Assembly: GCA_005798445.1 (NCBI GenBank) | Contig: SYJG01000416.1 | Coordinates: forward strand, 1-43,756 | Direction of reading: 5' to 3' | Length of the DNA stretch: 43,756 nt | Source: Planctomyces sp. | Lineage (GTDB): Bacteria; Planctomycetota; Planctomycetia; Planctomycetales; Planctomycetaceae | Part shown: one piece after another, positions 8,512-16,667 of the stretch | How positions within the stretch are numbered: the stretch's first letter is position 1 | Layout of the letters: every line of letters begins with the position of its first letter | Translations under genes and position numbers: made by a program | Notes under the pieces: generated by a model | What the model saw: the letters and a program-made list of their open reading frames with translations, nothing else | The model's database searches: none | What the model was told of the DNA's origin: nothing

Positions 8512-11500
8512 CTACGGCGAGTTCAGCGGCTGCCCGACGCGCAGGTAGGTGAAGAGATTGCGGACCTGCTCTTCGGTCAGATTGTTGAGCAATCCTTCGG
8601 GCATCAGCGATTTCTTCTGCGGGACGATCTCTTCGATGTCGTCGCGGTTGATCGAGATGTTTTGCCCGTCGATGCCACGCACGACCAGTACGCGGGCGTC
8701 TTGGTCGGCTCGGAAGCCGGTGATTGTACGGCCGTCATTCGTAACGACGACGATCGCCTCGAAGCCCTCGCGAATCTCGGCGCTGGGGTTGATGACGTTC
8801 GTGAGGATGTGATTGACGTCGTTCCGTTTGAACGCGGTCAGGTCGGGGCCGATGCGGCCTCCTTCGCCGAACAATAGGTGACACTTGCCACACGACTGCA
8901 TGAAAATCTTTTTGCCCTCGAACGGCTCGCCCCCTTCGGATTTAGCGACCGATGCGAACCGGGCGATCAGCTCCTGCATCTCGGCCGTGCTGGCACCTTC
9001 AAGTTTCGGCCAGTGCTTCTTGACCAACGTGGCCAGCTTGTCACCTTTGAGGAACGTCAGTTTGCGAACGACGTCGATTGGCAGCACCTCTGGTTTCAAC
9101 GTGCCGGCGTCGATCGCTTCCAGAAGCTGTGTGGCCCAAGCGGCGCGGCTGGTCAGCAATGTCAGCGCGACCGACTGCACGTCGTCGTGCAAGCTGGAGA
9201 AGACGGTCAGCACTTCCGAGCCGATCACCTCGTCTTTGAAACCGAGCAGCGCCGTCAGCGCGGCCGAACGGACGTCGTTGTCCGCCGACGTCTTCGCAAT
9301 CGAGACCAAAACGTTGACCGATCCGCTCGGCTGAACCTCACCGAGCGTTTGCACGAGTTCGATACGGCGCGTCTTGGCCTCCGCTGGAGTCCCGCCTTTA
9401 GGCGGATCTGACTTCGACGGAGGACCGCCTGAAGGCGGAACTCCAACTTCGACGGCGACGAGTTTGAGAGCTTCGTCGATGGCCGCCGCGTCTTTCTGGC
9501 GAACTCGCAATGCGAGCGATCCTCCGCCGGACTCGGTGATTTGCTTCACGAGTTCATCCGGCAACCCGCTGAGCGGTCGGCCCTTGAACGCGGCCTCGAA
9601 ACCTTTCAGGAGCTCTTGCTTGTGCTCGGTGGTCGGAGCCTTCGCCAGCAGATCGGCAGCGACGAGCAGATCGTTGCGCGAGCCGGCTTGAGCGAACCGT
9701 TGCATCGTGCGTGAAACGAGATGTTTCTCGACGAGCGGCCGCTTCCAAACATCCGCGTTTTTGAAGAGGCCGACAATCGCGGCCGAACTTTTCGTGGCCT
9801 TCGATTCCAACGCCCACCACAACAGCAGCGGGATGTGAATGTCGTCGGCGTCTTCGTTGTGAGTCGTCAAGGCGTCAATCAGCGGCAGCGCCTGATCGGC
9901 CGGCAGTCGCTTGGCGGTCGATGCCAGTTGGCTGCGGACTCGGACGTAGGTTTCCGACTTCGCGACCTCGACCAGCTTGCGAGCCAGCGGGATCGACGCT
10001 CGCGTCTCGGCGAAACGATGTCCCATCAGATGCGCGTCCTGAGCTTCGCGCGGCCCCGGCACGGCTCGGCCTGTCGCATTCGCCGCAGCCGCCAGATCAA
10101 GTGGCAAGTCGCCGCTCAACCGCACGGTCCATTCGCGGACGAGCGGCTCTTTGTGGGCGAGACACTTCTGGGCGAACGCGTCGTCGAGTCCGCCGAGTTG
10201 ATAAACCGCCCACAAGCATTCGAGCGTGAACTGGCCTGTGCTTGCGTCGATGTTCTTTTTGAGGAGCGGCAGCACGGTGCGATCGCGACGCTGGCTGATG
10301 AGCCGCAGCGCGGTTTGACGCTGCCACTTGTTCGGCTGCTGAAGGTGCTCGACCAATTCGGCAGTCGTCTTCTTGCCAAGGTCCGCTGGAGTTCCCGCTG
10401 GAGTTCCGCCTTTAGGCGGCCCCGTTTTCGCCGACAGCCGATAGATGCGGCCGTTGTCCTTGTCGATCAAGCCTTGAAAGTGCTGTCGGTGCGCGATCTG
10501 CGGCTCGTACATGTCGGCAACGTAGATCGCTCCATCGGGGCCGGCTTTGATCTCGACGGGGCGGAAGCGCGGGTCGGTCGAGGTGATCGTGTAGCCGAGG
10601 TCTTTCGTCTTGAATGACGAGCGATCGTTCGTGAGATCGGCCTCGACGACTCGGCCTTGCAGCGGTTCGATGCCGAACAAGTGGCCGCGATATTTGTCGG
10701 GCAGCGCGGCACCGGCGTCGATCACGAAGTTGTGCGTGAACCGCGGCACATTCGCGTGGCCCATCGCGTTGAAGTAGCCGTTGGCATACGGGTTCGACAG
10801 CGGCCCGTGCTTGTTGAAGCCCTTCTGGTAGTAGCCTCCCTGCGTGTAGTGAAAGCCGCGTGTGTCGCCGCCGTTGTGGCCGGAGAAGACACGGCCTTCG
10901 GAGTCGATCTCACAGCCGAAGCTGTTGCCGCCACCTTCTGAGTAGATTTCAAATCGGCGCGTCGCCGGGTGATACCGCCAGATGAGCTGTCCCATCGAAT
11001 GCACCGGCAGTTTGTCGAGTCCGGGTCGCATGACCGCGCTGCTGGTCGTGCTCCCCTGGCAGCCGTAGAGCCAACCGTCTGGCCCCCAACGCAGTGAGTT
11101 CGCGACCGAGTGCGTGTCTTCGAGGCCGAAGCCTTGCAGGTGGACTTCGGGATCGCCGTCGGGCACGTCGTCGTGATTCTTGTCGGCGTAGTACAGCAAG
11201 TACGGCGGGTTCATCACCCACACGCCGTCGCGGTCGAGAGCCAATGACGTCGCGATGTTCAGCCCATCCAGAAACGTCGAATGCTTATCGAGCTTGCCGT
11301 CACCGTCGGTGTCCTCGTGGATCGTGATCTTGTCCAGACCCGGCTCTCCCTGCGGCGGCGGCGGCGGGACTTTGTCGTAGACCGCTCGCCAGAAGACGTC
11401 CTTGCTGACCATCTTCAACCCGGCCGGATACGGATACTGCAAATACTGCACGACCCAAAGCCGGCCTCGCTCGTCCCAGGTCATGTGCAGCGGCTGCTTG

Positions 11501-12249
11501 ACGTGCGGCTCGGCCAGCACCAGTTCCAGCTTGAGATCGTCCGGCACCGTGAAGGTTTTCAGCGCCTCGTTCGGCGGCACGATCGGCGTGTAATCGGCCG
11601 GAGCCTTTCCGACCGGCGCGCTGTGCGGCGATGCCAAAATCTTGCTGAACGACGCCGGATCACTGGGCAGCTTCGGAGCATTCTTGTCATCGACGCGCGC
11701 GGCGAACACCGCGTCGTCGCCGAGTCGAAAATCCCACTTCCCTTCCATGCGAATCGTCTGCCCGCCGGCACTGACGTTCGGAGCCGCCCCTTTGAAGCCA
11801 CCTTTGCCATCGTGGTCGTAGATGCGGATCGCGATAACGTTCGGCTCACCGTAGCGGATGTGTTCCGAAGGGACGACGTACTTCTTCAACTCCTTCAATC
11901 CGCTTTCGTACTTCGGAGGAAACGCTCCCGCTCCGCCGAGCTTCACACCATTGAAGTACGCCTCGTGGGCGTTGTCGATCTGCTCGGTCGCGATGGTGAT
12001 TTGAGTAGACTGCCACTCAACCGGAATCTTGGCCTCGGCGCGATACCAGGCGATGCCGTCAAACTTGGCGAGCACGCCGTTCGATTGATCGTCCCACGTC
12101 CCCGGCACCGTCAGCTTGTGCCACGCCGAGCGGTAATCCTTCTCGGTCAACGAGTCCGCCGCCCGCACCGGCCGCTCGGAAGAAGAGTTTCCGGCCAAGA
12201 TCCCAAACGCCAAACCAGCCACGACCAGCAACGAAACGCATCGCAACAT
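8512..12249 (-). CDS. PVC-type membrane-bound dehydrogenase with C-terminal heme domain (1245 aa)
   Basis: A large secreted redox protein. A signal peptide covers about residues 1-31 (VSLLVVAGLAFGILAG, then RAADSL). Residues 35-175 look like a galactose-binding-like beta-sandwich (WYRAEAKIPVEW, YFNGVKLGG). From about 225 comes the PVC-type beta-propeller dehydrogenase domain: FTVPDDLKLELVLAEP, DEDTDGDGKLD-like calcium-binding turns, and LRWGPDGWLYG. Residues 640-1080 are alpha-helical HEAT-like repeats. The C-terminal cytochrome c domain carries CGKCH (1120-1124) followed by IGPDLTAF, then the family's conserved tail (SLMPEGLLNNLT). Known relatives are abundant in planctomycetes, but their substrates are largely unproven. 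AGGAG precedes the ATG at 12249; a GTG three bases upstream is also possible. Palindromic DNA is inserted in frame at 9386-9444 and 10384-10422, encoding PPSGG/PPKGGTP-type peptides between HEAT segments. Confidence 0.92.
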   Translation of the reverse strand: MLRCVSLLVVAGLAFGILAGNSSSERPVRAADSLTEKDYRSAWHKLTVPGTWDDQSNGVLAKFDGIAWYRAEAKIPVEWQSTQITIATEQIDNAHEAYFNGVKLGGAGAFPPKYESGLKELKKYVVPSEHIRYGEPNVIAIRIYDHDGKGGFKGAAPNVSAGGQTIRMEGKWDFRLGDDAVFAARVDDKNAPKLPSDPASFSKILASPHSAPVGKAPADYTPIVPPNEALKTFTVPDDLKLELVLAEPHVKQPLHMTWDERGRLWVVQYLQYPYPAGLKMVSKDVFWRAVYDKVPPPPPQGEPGLDKITIHEDTDGDGKLDKHSTFLDGLNIATSLALDRDGVWVMNPPYLLYYADKNHDDVPDGDPEVHLQGFGLEDTHSVANSLRWGPDGWLYGCQGSTTSSAVMRPGLDKLPVHSMGQLIWRYHPATRRFEIYSEGGGNSFGCEIDSEGRVFSGHNGGDTRGFHYTQGGYYQKGFNKHGPLSNPYANGYFNAMGHANVPRFTHNFVIDAGAALPDKYRGHLFGIEPLQGRVVEADLTNDRSSFKTKDLGYTITSTDPRFRPVEIKAGPDGAIYVADMYEPQIAHRQHFQGLIDKDNGRIYRLSAKTGPPKGGTPAGTPADLGKKTTAELVEHLQQPNKWQRQTALRLISQRRDRTVLPLLKKNIDASTGQFTLECLWAVYQLGGLDDAFAQKCLAHKEPLVREWTVRLSGDLPLDLAAAANATGRAVPGPREAQDAHLMGHRFAETRASIPLARKLVEVAKSETYVRVRSQLASTAKRLPADQALPLIDALTTHNEDADDIHIPLLLWWALESKATKSSAAIVGLFKNADVWKRPLVEKHLVSRTMQRFAQAGSRNDLLVAADLLAKAPTTEHKQELLKGFEAAFKGRPLSGLPDELVKQITESGGGSLALRVRQKDAAAIDEALKLVAVEVGVPPSGGPPSKSDPPKGGTPAEAKTRRIELVQTLGEVQPSGSVNVLVSIAKTSADNDVRSAALTALLGFKDEVIGSEVLTVFSSLHDDVQSVALTLLTSRAAWATQLLEAIDAGTLKPEVLPIDVVRKLTFLKGDKLATLVKKHWPKLEGASTAEMQELIARFASVAKSEGGEPFEGKKIFMQSCGKCHLLFGEGGRIGPDLTAFKRNDVNHILTNVINPSAEIREGFEAIVVVTNDGRTITGFRADQDARVLVVRGIDGQNISINRDDIEEIVPQKKSLMPEGLLNNLTEEQVRNLFTYLRVGQPLNSP
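9386..9444. repeat. In-frame palindromic element inside dehydrogenase gene
   Basis: Arms 9386-9405 and 9425-9444 are 20-base inverted repeats with two mismatches, core CCGCCTTTAGGCGG. Each arm is itself a small palindrome. Read on the minus strand it is open in the gene's frame and encodes a linker containing VPPSGGPP and PPKGGTPAE, at about residues 936-955 of the 1245-residue protein. Confidence 0.85.
10384..10422. repeat. Half-copy of the PPKGGTP palindromic element
   Basis: One arm of the element seen at 9386-9444 (core CCGCCTTTAGGCGG, 10407-10420) is preceded by a 12-base tandem duplication of CGCTGGAGTTCC. It encodes GPPKGGTPAGTPAD in the dehydrogenase frame, at about residues 610-622. 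Confidence 0.75.
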
Positions 12250-12380
12250 CACAAACTCCTGAGCGAAAAGAGGCGGGCCAACTCGCAGGTGAGGATTCTC
12301 AACGGGGCCCTCACTTTATTCGTCACGCAAGCGAGATGGAAACGTGTGGCGAAGTAATCATCTTCCGTGCAGCGCTGCCA

Positions 12381-14144
12381 TCAATCAGATGCAGGCACAG
12401 TCGGCGGTGCGAAGAGCGTTTTGAATCGTCCTCGGATCAATTCCTCTCTCGCTCTGAGGAAATCAGGGAATCGATCGAACCTCCAAAGTGCTTTGTCGTC
12501 CGGGATCAAATGACGCCGCAAAAACCCCGGATCGCGCGATGCCAACCACTCGTCGATTGGCAAGTCCTGTTTCCCGGTGTTCTCATGCGCTAGCAGCAAG
12601 CAAAGGTTTCCGATCCGGTCCTTGCTGCTGTCCCAGTCAATTCGGTTCAAGCGTGACAGCTCTTCGGGCTTGAACATGCTGCGGGCGAATAGATGATCCT
12701 GATGGAATTGCAACGTGCCCCAACTGGCGTCGTCGTAAAGAAGTGACAAGGCAAGAAAAGTCTGCTGCTGGCCGTAGGTGAGCGCCAAGATGTCGTCCAA
12801 TGCAGAGTCGTCAAAGTCGGCGGATCGTCGTGCTTTTTTGATTGTTGAATTGATCGCGCTGATTGGGAAATCGGTTCCCGCGTCCGGCATCGTCTGAAGT
12901 GTTGCGCGGATGTCGCGCAGCATGTTGTCTGAAGTTCCACCGAAGACACCATTCAACAGGGCCATGATTAGCCAGCGTCGAATCGAATCCGCGTTGCGAA
13001 CCTCAAACGGGGATGAACCCCTGAGCGTGACGCCCGGATTTTTGAAGAGATAATAGATGACCGGGATCAGAGCGTTCGCGCTAGTCAGGTTGTCCCGATC
13101 AATGTGGAATGAATTGGCAAGGCCCACACCACGTTCCACAGCCTGCTTGATGTTTGACCAATTCTGCCGAATGGTCGTGAGATTGGCGTTGTTGAAGTTT
13201 TGCACCTTGTAGGCGACCGGCAAGTCCGTCAACACGAGGCAAGACTTCATAATGAAGTCCTTGTCAAAATCGTTCCGGCGCGGCATTTGAGTATTCAGCC
13301 GGTCCACCAGATTGAAAATCTCCTGCCGGGCATTCACGCCATCCCAGCTTGAAATGACCATCGAAAGAAGAAGGTCCGACTTGCTTAGCTTTGTGCCGCC
13401 TTCGTTGGCTCGCACGAAGATATCCAACACTCGGTCGTAGTCTTGATCCGTTTCGGTGTAGTAGGCGATGACTTCATCGACGTGAACAGCTTGGTACAAC
13501 TGCTTCAGATTCCGCTCGAAAATCTTGCGTTCACTCCGAGTCAAACCGCGCGCCGTGAGTTCATCGTCTCGCTCATCAAGAAACGCCTCAAACTTCGTCC
13601 GCTCGTCAAAATCCAGTATGCGCCCAACTCGGAACCAGTAGTGCTCCGCGTCCGGCTCGGGTTCGGCATCCATGAACTCAAACTTGTAGTAGAGGCCCGT
13701 TTCAACGCCCTCGTCATCCAACCGCGATTCTGCCATGAGATCGAGATGTAGCCGTTGCACGCTCCAGGCATCGGGGTTGTCCCATCGCTTGTATTTCTTC
13801 TTCGTTTCATACGCGCCACGCAAACCAATCATCAAAGACGTGAGACGCTGTTGGCCATCTAGCACCAGCGCCAAATTGGGAAACCCAGCGGTGTTGGCAA
13901 GTTCGTTGTGCGTCCCTCCGTGCCGGGCATTTTCCAAGAATTTGTAAACCTGCCACTTGTCTCGATTCTCCGGCTTCAATTCCCAGAACAGGAATGAACT
14001 GATCGGGTAGCCTCGCATAATGGAATCGAACAGTTGGACGATTTGCTCCGGCTTCCAGACGAATTCCCGTTGGATTGCCGGCAGAAAATACTGCCGGTTC
14101 ATCCGACCGATGGCAGTTGCAATTGATTCTGACTTGTAGCTCAT
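12381..14144 (-). CDS. DUF262/DUF1524 domain protein (GmrSD-like family)
   Basis: A 587-residue cytoplasmic protein. The N-terminal DUF262 domain has the motifs LPAIQREFVWK (21-31) and VLDGQQRLTSLM (94-105), the hallmark of this ParB/Srx-fold family. The middle is helical. The C-terminal part has HQDHLFAR (481-488) and NLCLLL followed by N and K, matching the HNH-like DUF1524 nuclease module. Family members include the type IV restriction enzyme GmrSD and other phage-defence proteins, so a DNA-targeting defensive role is plausible; no activity can be shown here. It stands alone, with no methyltransferase or recombinase next to it. Base composition looks more AT-rich than the flanking genes, consistent with transfer. 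The start ATG at 14144 has no strong Shine-Dalgarno. It is divergent from the toxin-antitoxin pair at 14255, about 110 bases away. Confidence 0.88.
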   Translation of the reverse strand: MSYKSESIATAIGRMNRQYFLPAIQREFVWKPEQIVQLFDSIMRGYPISSFLFWELKPENRDKWQVYKFLENARHGGTHNELANTAGFPNLALVLDGQQRLTSLMIGLRGAYETKKKYKRWDNPDAWSVQRLHLDLMAESRLDDEGVETGLYYKFEFMDAEPEPDAEHYWFRVGRILDFDERTKFEAFLDERDDELTARGLTRSERKIFERNLKQLYQAVHVDEVIAYYTETDQDYDRVLDIFVRANEGGTKLSKSDLLLSMVISSWDGVNARQEIFNLVDRLNTQMPRRNDFDKDFIMKSCLVLTDLPVAYKVQNFNNANLTTIRQNWSNIKQAVERGVGLANSFHIDRDNLTSANALIPVIYYLFKNPGVTLRGSSPFEVRNADSIRRWLIMALLNGVFGGTSDNMLRDIRATLQTMPDAGTDFPISAINSTIKKARRSADFDDSALDDILALTYGQQQTFLALSLLYDDASWGTLQFHQDHLFARSMFKPEELSRLNRIDWDSSKDRIGNLCLLLAHENTGKQDLPIDEWLASRDPGFLRRHLIPDDKALWRFDRFPDFLRAREELIRGRFKTLFAPPTVPASD

Positions 14145-14254
14145 GGGACCGAGTGTAGCGTTGGAATCATGTCAAAACATCGAGCCGAACACATGCGTTA
14201 TTCCGGGTGGGCGGCCTGTGAATCGGGTGATATGCTGGTGACCGGAGGCCAGCC

Positions 14255-14488
14255 ATGAGTCAAATCCTGGAAGCGACGTTTGACGGCGAGGTGTTTCGTC
14301 CCTCGGAAGCCGTCGAATTGCAGCCCAACACTCGAGTCCAATTGATCGTCACGACGAAGTCTCCGGCCGAGGACAAGCCGAAGTCGTTCTTGCGCGTGGC
14401 CCGTTCGTTGCGGCTTTCCGGACCGGCGGATTGGTCGGATCGCCTGGATGATTATCTCTACGGCGGAGCGAAGCCCAGCGATGAATGA
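14255..14488 (+). CDS. DUF104 (AF2212-like) antitoxin
   Basis: A 77-residue protein. The N-terminal half matches the small AF2212/DUF104 antitoxin family: ILEATFDGEVFRPSEAVEL (4-22), then NTRVQLIV. These act as partners and probable DNA-binding repressors for PIN-domain RNases. The C-terminal half (RSLRLSGPADWSDRLDDYLY) likely wraps the toxin. A CGGAGG sequence lies six bases before the ATG. Its last eight bases overlap the start of the PIN gene, so the two are translationally coupled. Autoregulation is usual for such pairs, but I do not see a clear operator. Confidence 0.82.
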   Translation: MSQILEATFDGEVFRPSEAVELQPNTRVQLIVTTKSPAEDKPKSFLRVARSLRLSGPADWSDRLDDYLYGGAKPSDE

Positions 14489-14897
14489 AGTGTTTCTCGA
14501 TACGGCTTACGCCATCGCGTTGTCTGTGGAAGCGGATTCGCATCACGCCCGCGCCGTCGAGTTGGCCGAACAGTTCGAACTCCGGCAAACCAAGCTCATC
14601 ACCACGCGAGCCGTGTTGTTGGAAATTGGCAATGCGTTGGCCAAACAACGCTATCGGCAGGCCGCCGCTCAATTGTTGGACGCACTCGAACATGATCCGC
14701 AAGTGGAATGCGTCCCATTGACCGACGAACTCTACCAACAGGCATTCGAGCTGTTCCACAACCGGCCTGACAAAGAGTGGGGTCTGATTGACTGTGCGTC
14801 TTTCGTCGTCATGCAGCAGCACGGACTCACCGAAGCCTTAACGACGGACGAACATTTCGAGCAAGCAGGCTTTCGAGCATTGCTGCGATCCAGCTAA
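14481..14897 (+). CDS. PIN-domain RNase toxin (VapC-like)
   Basis: A 138-residue PIN nuclease. The acidic active-site residues are in the expected positions: Asp7 (VFLDTAY), Glu48 (VLLEIGNAL), Asp104 (GLIDCASF) and Asp123 (LTTDEHF). PIN toxins cleave RNA, often tRNA, using Mg2+; the target here is not known. The ATG at 14481 overlaps the antitoxin stop (14486-14488), and an in-frame upstream ATG at 14448 inside the antitoxin gene is less likely. The complete acidic set suggests an active toxin. It is paired with a DUF104 antitoxin rather than a VapB/AbrB type. Confidence 0.87.
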   Translation: MNEVFLDTAYAIALSVEADSHHARAVELAEQFELRQTKLITTRAVLLEIGNALAKQRYRQAAAQLLDALEHDPQVECVPLTDELYQQAFELFHNRPDKEWGLIDCASFVVMQQHGLTEALTTDEHFEQAGFRALLRSS

Positions 14898-15028
14898 ACA
14901 CGACCGCCACCCATTCGAGATTTCTCTGGCACATGCAAGCTGGGTTGGCGCTTCCCAATGCCCGCCGGATTCCTCATTCTTCCCCCTCGTTTTGGCCAAC
15001 TTTCACCATCAAACTGCATTGCTCAACC

Positions 15029-16129
15029 ATGTCCAAAGTTCGCATCGCCATCATCGGAGCCGGCGCGGTTTCCGATTATCACCACGTCCCTGGAATTCGG
15101 ATCGACCAGCGCTGCGAACTGGTTGCCGTCTGCGACCCGAACGAGCAACTGCTCAATCAGCGGCAGAAGGATTGGGGGCCGACGAAGAAGACGACGCAGT
15201 TCGAGGAGATCGCCGCCGATCCCGACATCGACGCGGTCATCATCGCGACGCCGAATTACACGCACAAACCGATCGCGCTGGCTTGCATCGCCGGCGGCAA
15301 GCACGTCATGTGCGAGAAGCCGCTGGGGCTGAACTTCTCCGAATCGGCAGAGATGTTCCGAGCGGCTCGCGACAAGAACCTGCGGCACATGACGGCGTTC
15401 ACCTATCGGTTCGCTCCGTCGATGCGGTACGTCCGGCATCTGGTAAAGAGCGGGTCGCTCGGCACGCCTCGGCATTTTCGCAGCCAGCGGTTTCTCGACT
15501 GGCCGGAGACGAGTTGGGGTTGGCGGCAGTACAAGAATCTCGCGGGAGCTGGCGACCTGTTCGACATGACGATCCACCGCATCGACTTCTCGATGGACTT
15601 GATGGGTCCGATCAAAACGATCTGCGGCGCGGTCGCTCAATTCGCCAAGCGTGAGAAAACGAACGACGGCCAAGCATGTGCTCCGTCTGAAGTCGATGAC
15701 TGGTCTTCGCTGATCGGCCTGTTCGAGAGCGGAGCCACCGGCGTGTGGGAAGGAAGCACGCTGATGAAGGGGCATCACAACAACGGCTTCGGCTACGAAT
15801 GGGCCGAGGTCAACGGCAGCGAAGGCTCGGCCGCGTATCAGCTCACGGACCCAAACAACATCGTCATCGGCAAGCACGGCGGCACGATGCAGAAGCAAGC
15901 GGTCCCGCGCGAGTTCCTGGTCATCCCTGGCAGCCCGCGCAACCCGAACGACGGTGTGCCGAGCACGGTCTTCCGCTACGACCTCGTCTGGGAATTCGTC
16001 AGCGCGATCACCGAAGGCCGCGACTGTGTCCCCGGTTTCGATCACGGAGCACTCGCCCAAGCGGTCGCCGACGCCACGCTCGAATCGTTCGAGAAAAAGA
16101 CGTGGGTCAATATCGACGCCAAGCTATGA
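15029..16129 (+). CDS. Gfo/Idh/MocA family NAD(P)-dependent oxidoreductase
   Basis: A 366-residue cytoplasmic enzyme. The Rossmann motif is IGAGAVSDYHHVPG (8-21); the strand-end pattern AVCDPN follows; ATPNYTHKP and MCEKPLG mark the conserved EKP triad region. The C-terminal domain carries GDLFDMTIHRIDFSMDLMG, where the His in the IHRID stretch is the usual catalytic or substrate-binding residue. Such enzymes oxidise or reduce sugars and inositol-like substrates with NAD(H) or NADP(H); the substrate cannot be told from sequence. The start at 15029 gives the canonical MSKVRIAIIG N-terminus; an in-frame extension to 14933 looks unnatural. No Tat signal is present, unlike many planctomycete paralogues. 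A hairpin follows 10 bases after the stop. Confidence 0.92.
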   Translation: MSKVRIAIIGAGAVSDYHHVPGIRIDQRCELVAVCDPNEQLLNQRQKDWGPTKKTTQFEEIAADPDIDAVIIATPNYTHKPIALACIAGGKHVMCEKPLGLNFSESAEMFRAARDKNLRHMTAFTYRFAPSMRYVRHLVKSGSLGTPRHFRSQRFLDWPETSWGWRQYKNLAGAGDLFDMTIHRIDFSMDLMGPIKTICGAVAQFAKREKTNDGQACAPSEVDDWSSLIGLFESGATGVWEGSTLMKGHHNNGFGYEWAEVNGSEGSAAYQLTDPNNIVIGKHGGTMQKQAVPREFLVIPGSPRNPNDGVPSTVFRYDLVWEFVSAITEGRDCVPGFDHGALAQAVADATLESFEKKTWVNIDAKL

Positions 16130-16139
16130 CGCCGCTCAC

Positions 16140-16164
16140 CACTGCCACGTTTTTTGGGGCAGTG
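16140..16164 (+). terminator. Possible terminator hairpin after oxidoreductase
   Basis: A perfect 7-base stem, CACTGCC (16140-16146) and GGCAGTG (16158-16164), has a T-rich loop and lies 10 bases after the TGA of the Gfo/Idh/MocA gene. The T-run is in the loop rather than after the stem, so this is not a canonical intrinsic terminator. Confidence 0.35.
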
Positions 16165-16283
16165 ATGTCGCCGTAGCTGCAACAGCGAACCAATTCACGA
16201 ATCGTTTCGCGGCCAGAGCGTATGGCCGCGAATCGATCCACATCACCGTATCGTTGCTTTGGGAATTCACCGCACCGGTTGTG

Positions 16284-16637
16284 TTATTTTTTTGAAATCG
16301 CTGGTGGCGGAGGGGGCAAAGGTGGCGGCGGTGGCGGCAGTGGGCAACTTGACGTGTTCGTGCTCGTCTTGTTGCTATCGCCAGGCACCATCCAACTGGC
16401 ATAGACCTTGGCCTTGTACGGACCTCCGCCAGGAACTCCCGACACGCTCCCAACGTAGTCGTCACCGGCGACGTTGGACAACACGAAGAGAGGACTCACC
16501 GGAGCGCCCGCGCTGTTAATGATGATTGCTTTCACTTCCTTGTTGATCGCGCCGGATGGAAACCCGACATTGGCAGTCACCGTGATTTGTCCTGCGGTGC
16601 AGGTGCCAATGGAAACAGAGTTCACGCCAATTGCCAT
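16284..16637 (-). CDS. Small hypothetical protein with polyproline tail
   Basis: A 117-residue protein. The first 85 residues are rich in small and beta-branched residues (GTCTAGQITVTANVGFPSG, VKAIIINSAGAPVSP), suggesting a compact beta-fold. The last 25 residues are nearly all proline with a short KK end. No signal peptide is visible. AGGGAGAT lies upstream of the ATG at 16637, a good ribosome binding site. It is 30 bases downstream of the kinase gene ending at 16668, in the same direction, so it may be co-transcribed with that kinase and could be a partner or substrate. I do not recognise the family. Confidence 0.65.
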   Translation of the reverse strand: MAIGVNSVSIGTCTAGQITVTANVGFPSGAINKEVKAIIINSAGAPVSPLFVLSNVAGDDYVGSVSGVPGGGPYKAKVYASWMVPGDSNKTSTNTSSCPLPPPPPPLPPPPPAISKK

Positions 16638-16667
16638 CGTTGAAATCTCCCTGAAAAAAGGTTGAGG

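Noticed and set aside
11281..12357. 358-codon plus-strand frame opposite the first PVC-type dehydrogenase
   Set aside because: Covers its signal peptide and propeller domain in antisense; no recognisable motif.
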